From Elysia chlorotica (lineage: Eukaryota > Mollusca > Gastropoda > Plakobranchidae), in assembly GCA_003991915.1 (NCBI GenBank), contig RQTK01000008.1, forward strand, positions 1,408,349 through 1,472,348: 64,000 nucleotides of DNA, read 5' to 3'. Position 1 is the first letter of the stretch. Every line of letters begins with the position of its first letter. A model generated the notes under the pieces. The model ran no database searches and had not been told where the DNA came from. It saw nothing but the letters and a program-made list of their open reading frames with translations. Shown here piece by piece: positions 58,278 through 64,000 of the stretch. Position numbers and translations under genes: made by a program.

Positions 58278-58440
58278 CTCAGAGAGAGATAGAGTAAGAG
58301 AGAGAGTGGGGAGAGAGGGGCCAGCGGTGAAAGAGAATGAGAGACATAAATACACAGAGAGAACGTATGAGAGACGCAGAGAGAAAGAAAGAGAGACAGA
58401 CACAGAGACGGAGACAGAGAGACAGAGAGACTGAAAAACA
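58278..58440 (+). repeat. GA-rich tract
   Basis: Impure GA/GACA repeats. Confidence 0.92.
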
Positions 58441-58444
58441 GAGA

Positions 58445-58980
58445 ATCAGAAAGGAATTCACAATCAACATTTTTTAAGACTCGATCGGCCTTGGGGTTGC
58501 CATGACTGACTACAGCTCAACTAAGATTGAAGTGCTTTTAGCAGTGACGTTAAGTGTTTATGCCTTACTGGTTTTTTTTTCTTTTTGTTTTTGATTTCTT
58601 TATCCAGTTTTTCGTCCTGCTAGAAAGACCCCACACAAAGTCACGTGTTGTCGTTCATTTTTTTTTATTCTTGTGTTCCTATAATGTCATAATTAAATAC
58701 TTCTTTTTTAGAAGTCCTGATCAATTAGGACAAATATAGATCTCTGTTATAGTATAAACAAGACTTTCACGGGGTTTTTTTTTTTTCGGCATTTGAAAAA
58801 AAAAATGGGTTTGATGTTTTATGTGGGTTTTTTTTTTATGAAAATGGTCTCGTGAAATTTCCTTCATATGCCCTTATGCTATTTTAGACCGTGAATCAAC
58901 CTTTTCTTTTTTTGAGTACCTAAGGGGAACATTTTTCGGTAATTAATTAGGTTTTAGTTTTTATCTAATCTAGCCAGCAG
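58445..58980. other. AT-rich non-coding stretch
   Basis: T-runs only; no recognisable feature. Confidence 0.45.
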
Positions 58981-58984
58981 ATCA

Positions 58985-59465
58985 TTTTCCTTCTATATCC
59001 AAAATATTATCCTTAATTATGCGTTCTCATACACAAACTGTCCGAACTGTGAGATTGCCTTTTTTTGCATTTTCAGTCAATGAGCAAAAAAAAACCCCAG
59101 ACAGCCTGATTTATATTTACCATATTGCTGTCAAATATATTCCGACCCTAAATGCTCACGGTGAGAAGAAATATGATAATCACATTACTGTTACTCTCAT
59201 AATCCTTTTAACATAACAAATTTTTAATATCCAAAATATTATCCTTAATTATGCGTTTTAATGCACAAACTGCCGGAATGTGATTTTGCCTGGTTTGCAT
59301 TTTAGAAAATAAAAAAAGAAAATACTAAAAACCTGACAGAATTATTAATATTCACTATAATAATTACTGCTAAATTATTCCAACCCAAAATGCTCACTTT
59401 GACAAGGTATATGATAATGCCAATACTATTGCTCTCATAATCTCTGACATAGCGAAGATACCAGG
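58985..59465 (+). repeat. Two-copy tandem duplication, unit about 232 bp
   Basis: ATATCCAAAATATTATCCTT with AATTATGCGTT starts both copies (about 58995 and 59228). CACAAACTG, CCAAATGCTCAC-like and CTCTCATAATC follow in order. A third partial relative may lie at 59540-59630. Confidence 0.88.
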
Positions 59466-59790
59466 ACCCCTGTCTTTGACGTAGACATTAAACAACATAA
59501 GTACAATCTATTTAAGAAAACTTATTTAAAACCCCAAATAATTGCCAAATATATATACAAGAACACTAATTAGTATTTATCACACAAGTGTGTCGAGTTA
59601 TTCCAACCAAAAAATATAACAGTGAATTTTATTTTGACAGTGAAATCATTTTTTCAAATGTAATTTCTGTTCAACCTGAAAATTACAAAAGAGTTGCTAA
59701 TTCATACTTTGATTACGTTCCTATAGAAAATGAACCGCGCCATAATGGCATCACTGTTTGAAGGCCCATAACACTGGAAACACAAAATGT
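59350..59790 (+). pseudogene. Degenerate protein-like stretch, family unknown
   Basis: Plus-strand frames read VYDNANTIALIISDIAKIPG (about 59405-59475), DTRTPVFDVDIKQHKYNLFK (59455-59525) and VISVQPENYKRVANSYFDYV, then PIENEPRHNGITV and a stop (59655-59760). They shift frame between segments. VYDNxxTIALI loosely recalls the DNDIAL motif of trypsin-like proteases, but no catalytic residue context supports it. Treated as an unassigned relic. Confidence 0.22.
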
Positions 59791-60110
59791 AAATGAGTTA
59801 TCTAGTTCTAGTCTAGACACTTCTAGCTGTAACCAGATTTGATTGGATCCAAACAAGTTTTTGTTCAATAGACAAGGTCGAATTCTCTGAGACCTGCTTC
59901 AAATCTTCCAGCCTTGACTCAATAACATCGTCAGGCGGGCTGCCTCTAGCTCGAGGCTATCTAATCCTCACTCTTACTGCATGGAAATAGGAAAAGGTCC
60001 ATGAACTGTTACAACAAAATGCTAAAAAAAACAACCATAAAAACAACATTATTCCGTCTTTTGTATTAGGAATTGAATAACCAGCAAGCGCATAATTTAA
60101 AAAAAAATGT
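59775..60110 (+). repeat. Local duplication, copy 1, with conserved short frame
   Basis: Shares AGTCTAGACAC, TTGATTGGNTCCAAAC and CTTACTGCATGGAAATAG with copy 2. One frame is open from about FDWIQTSFCSIDKVEFSETC through LDSITSSGGLPLARG to LTLTAWK and a stop near 59990. Confidence 0.8.
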
Positions 60111-60244
60111 CTGACAAACTTTAATCTGTGCAAAAAAGTAAGTGTGAAAGTACGTATAAAAATGGACAGAAACCATATTTTTCAATCACAATAAAATATT
60201 TAGAATGTTTAATCCCAAAATTAGCACGTTACCTACGTGTGCCT

Positions 60245-60560
60245 CTGACTGTAGATTTTTATTAAATAAACAATCATAATTATGACACCATCAAGCTTTA
60301 GTCTAGACACCCTAAACCGAAATCACATTCGATTGGTTCCAAACCGGTCAGGTCTCCGAAGCCAGCTTGAAATTTGCCAGCTTTGATTCAATAAGAGCGT
60401 GGGGCAGGCTGCATCTTACTGCATGGAAATAGAAAATGGTCCTCTAACTGTTCCAAGAGAACGCTGGAAAAAAAGAAAGAAAAGAAGTTATTGTGTTTTG
60501 TAGTAAATTATCAGCATATGTAGAATTCAAAATATACCTCTGATAACTGCATTGTAAAAA
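60245..60560 (+). repeat. Local duplication, copy 2, with conserved short frame
   Basis: The same frame as copy 1 reads FDWFQTGQVSEASLKFASFD then SIRAWGRLHLTAWK and the same stop. The gaps between the two copies all appear to be multiples of three bases, which is unusual for non-coding repeats. Confidence 0.8.
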
Positions 60561-60564
60561 GAAT

Positions 60565-62555
60565 ATAAAAAAACAACTTCCTAGCATATATAATAAATGT
60601 TAAATAGCAGAACTTTAAGACTTTGTCGATCCACAAAGCCACCACTACAACTACGTCCATTAATTCCGTGACAACAAGTAAAAAATGTACTCGGTGGGTT
60701 CCTGGATGTATATACTTAAGTTTGTATTCGTTAAAATCACAACAGTATTTAAGATAACTAATCGTGATCGATCAATAAGTTGATCGATTTCAAATTAGCC
60801 TATGAATAGAGGCAACCGGTTGGGATAACGGAGCCAAACATTTGGAATTTCTTGTGTAATTTTAGATATAGTTCGAAGTCGTGCTTAAAACCTCGAAGGC
60901 TTTTCATAAAGTTGTCTAAAAACTCTCTTAATATTTTAAGTTATTTTATTATTATTCGTATATTATATGTTTTTTAACCTAATTTTAAAATCCTACTCAT
61001 TTCACCAACTGAAAGGCCTTTTCCATCTAGGAAAACCCGCAGGTAGTCAAAGCTGATTGAGTTATCTCCGTGCCAAGGGAAGTAAGGACGTTTAATTTAG
61101 AAGAAGTGGCTGAGTGATGAGCTGGCTGGATCGATGGACGGAGCTACTGGGCTAAGCAGATAAAGCCAGGAAGCTTCAAGCTGACGATTATATTAAAACG
61201 ACCACCTCAGAGAAACCGCCGCTTCCACACAAATAGTGGTTACTTTCAGCTTTAAATACAGACTTTGCGTTTTACTCAACTATAGCGATTGACATAATCA
61301 CGCTTTTAAGCAATGGGGTTTCTCTAATCGATTATTGGCTCCGTGAATCTAGGATACAACCACTGTTATTACAAGACGATGTACATTTATTATCTATCGT
61401 TCAAGTTTCCACTATGGGCCCCGTTTTCGCAATACTCATGATAGAAGCATAGAGGGACAGGTGAAGTAAATAAAATGCATCTGATCCTTGAATTCTTTTC
61501 CTTTATTTTAATGTATTTACTGTTAAAAGTAAACGTGAAATTAATAATATTATTACTTTGTACATTAATATTGTCAAGAGTGATATTTTTGTTATTTTTT
61601 TAGCGATGAATGGGAGGGTACATAAAACAAATACAAAGTTAGTTTAGTCATAATGCTATACATGATGTTTCTAAATTTGTATAAAACCGTAATACGTTTA
61701 GTTTCTTTCATACGACTGTTCTGGAAAATATTTATTCGTTAATTTTTCTTTCCATTTCATTGACATTCTTCACCGCGTTCGTCTATTATGCAAATGTAGC
61801 TACTTTCAAAAAAAGTGATCATTACTTGAAAATATCTAGTCAATTCTATTAGTTTTTTTTTAAGTAGGTAAAACATTTCATAAAAATGTGTTTGGTTAAG
61901 GAATGAAGAAATTAATACCATTTACCAAAATTCATTAGAAGTATTGTTTCATAATATTAGAATATAAAAAAAATATTTTTTTTTGTTTTAATAATGAAAA
62001 AAATGTAACCATTTTTATGGCGAATGGTATTATGGATATAGATAAAATGATTGTCTCATAGAAAATAATGTTTTCGGTTTTACCAAAAATTATTAGTATA
62101 AAAAAAAGAAAACATGTACAACAATTACTTTAGATTTAAAATCAGATATAGAATATTACCCTACACTATAGGAAATCGAAACTTTCTTAAAATTTTATCA
62201 GACTTAGACAAACGTTTTCTTTGTTATTGCCCTTTGAATTGTGTACAACGTTAGTGAGGATGGTTAATTTTAGCACGAATGAACTCTAGGCATGGAATCA
62301 AGCTGCAATTAAGTAAGTACAAGCATGCTATTGAGCTGAGTCTCAATGAACACAGTCTTTCCGCACGGGCTTAATTAGGAAGAGTTGTGTCTCATTTCAT
62401 CATGTTCTCCATGTCTTTTTGCATAACATTATGTGGAAGAAAGGAACATGTTTTAAAAAAAAGTTTGCTACAAAAGCAAATTATATTGTTTTTTTTTAAC
62501 CTTTCTTTATCTGTTTATGCTGTACGACTAACATCAGTGAATAAGAAAGAAGAAG
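60565..62555. other. AT-rich non-coding stretch
   Basis: 61010-61240 is GC-balanced but without a convincing frame or splice signals. The rest is AT-rich with nothing recognisable. Confidence 0.4.
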
Positions 62556-62559
62556 AATA

Positions 62560-62725
<166 letters not shown>

Positions 62726-62749
62726 TATCATTGTTGTTGTTGTTTGTAA

Positions 62750-63960
62750 AATAATGGCAGTAGCAGTTATAAGGAAGCCAAAAAAAATTCTCAGGCAATG
62801 AAACGTATTCTTACTACAAGCAGATTAGCACTTAATGTGAGACTATGAGTACCCAGGTGCTATGTACAGCTAGCCGGTCCTCATCTACGGAAGCTAGACG
62901 CTGACAATAAAAAAAACGCTGGAGAGACGTATCACAGCAACTGGTTCAATCGATCAATGCTCAAAGTCTCATGGACGAGAAGAAAAACAAACCGAATGAT
63001 TTTAAGAGAACCCGGCACCGGATAAAATCTCCTAAAATCCCCAGACAACAAACAAAATTCGTTGGTTATGTCACGCGCAGACATAGTTAAGAACATGTTA
63101 TTACATCTGGTAAAATGAACGGAACGCTGGAGAGACGTACCACAGCTACTTATTGTGGTCCAATTGAAGAATGCTCACATTCTCATGGGCGACATGAACA
63201 AAATACGAAATTTAAAAATAATGGCAGTAGTAGTAAGATTAGGAAAAGCAAAAAAAAAAAAAAACGTATTCTCACTGCCAGTAGAATAGCACTTAATGTG
63301 AGACTACGAGTACCCATGTGCTATTGAGAGCTAGTCGGTCCTCATCTACGGAAGCCAGACGCGGACAATAAAAAAAACGCTGGAGAGACGTATCACAGCA
63401 ACTGAGATGTGGCCCAATCGATCAATGCCCAAAGTCGCACGGAGGACAAGAAAAACAGTCCAAATGGTCTTTAGAGAACCAGGCACCGGATTAAATCTCC
63501 TAAAATCACCAGACAACAAACAAAATTCGTTGGTGATGTCACGCGCAGACATAGTTAAGAACATGTTATTACATCTGGTAAAATGAACGGACGCTGGAGA
63601 GACGTACCACAGCAACTTATTGTGGTCCAATTGAAGAATGCTCAGTCTCATGGGCGACATGAAAAAATACGGAATGTTTTTAAGAAGAGCAGGTACCGGA
63701 TTTAATCTCTTAAAAAATCAGGACACAACAAGCAAAATTCGTTGGTGATGTCACGTTTCGAACATGGTATTACATCTGGTAAAATAAACGGAAAGAGAGC
63801 GAGAGGAAAACACAGAGAAACGATCTGGGACAGGCTAGGAAAATGGATCAGTGGAAGCAAAGCGATCGACCTGATTGTGACGTGCGGGGACAGAGAGATG
63901 TGGAGGGATCTGGTCTACATGATAAGTAAAAGTAGTATTGGTAGTACTATCATCAATTAA
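62750..63960 (+). mobile_element. RTE-like LINE 3' end, internally reduplicated
   Basis: Plus-strand frames match the C-terminal part of RTE/BovB-type endonuclease-RT proteins. They read RILTTSRLALNVRL (62800-62845), LIYGSQTRTIKKTLERRITA (63340-63400), NRSMLKVSWTRRKTNRMILR (62950-63015), VMSRFEHGITSGKINGKRAR (63742-63805) and TIWDRLGKWISGSKAIDLIV, then CGDREMWRDLVYMI, with a stop at 63958. ACGCTGGAGAGACGTA (coding TLERR) occurs four times, at 62916, 63124, 63377 and 63591. Each of the first three blocks breaks off or jumps back instead of continuing into KRARG. Stops and frame changes make the element dead. Only the last block runs into the true C terminus. The upstream RT core lies outside or is lost. 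Confidence 0.85.
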
Positions 63961-64000
63961 ATGTGAATGTAGCTTTAGAGCTTTGTTATCAATATGCAAG

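Overview
This is an AT-rich eukaryotic (animal) nuclear window made mostly of repeats and introns or intergenic DNA. No complete host gene, rRNA gene or canonical tRNA gene could be recognised. The LINE and SINE families and the abundance of long (GA)n/(TC)n and (TAG)n tracts suggest a lophotrochozoan, most likely a mollusc. That is an inference from repeat style and is not proven by any single sequence. A 158-base assembly gap lies inside a trinucleotide array at 20894-21051.

Layout. 0-6.5 kb holds a 310-bp (TAG)n array, one candidate minus-strand exon (1575-1755), small local duplications and a large purine tract next to a GC-rich patch. 6.9-9.1 kb is a three-copy tandem duplication whose third copy was split by a SINE. 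9.8-18.6 kb contains most copies of a tRNA-derived SINE family, including one young-looking copy with target-site duplications (15808-16025), plus a degenerate pentamer array (11.1-11.8 kb). 21.9-22.8 kb is a decayed LINE reverse transcriptase on the minus strand with an (AT)n tract grown inside it. 30.2-33.85 kb is a diverged tandem array of about 0.7-0.8 kb units. 36.0-36.8 kb is the C-terminal part of another LINE on the minus strand. 40.2-41.2 kb is a broken, unrecognised minus-strand coding relic. 44.7-46.7 kb is a nest of tandem duplications holding a LINE C-terminal fragment. 54.4-55.8 kb is the one stretch where splice-site-flanked open frames cluster, and is the best place to look for a host gene. 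59.0-60.6 kb holds two further local duplications, one with a frame kept open across both copies. 62.7-64.0 kb is an RTE-like LINE end on the plus strand that has been internally reduplicated.

How the pieces relate. Three processes account for most of the window: tandem duplication of 70-800 bp blocks, retroposition of LINEs and SINEs, and expansion of purine/pyrimidine microsatellites, which often sit exactly at the ends of retroelement fragments. Long serine/leucine, arginine/glutamate, tyrosine or threonine frames in the microsatellites are not genes. Candidate host exons are given with low to moderate confidence because no family could be named for any of them.
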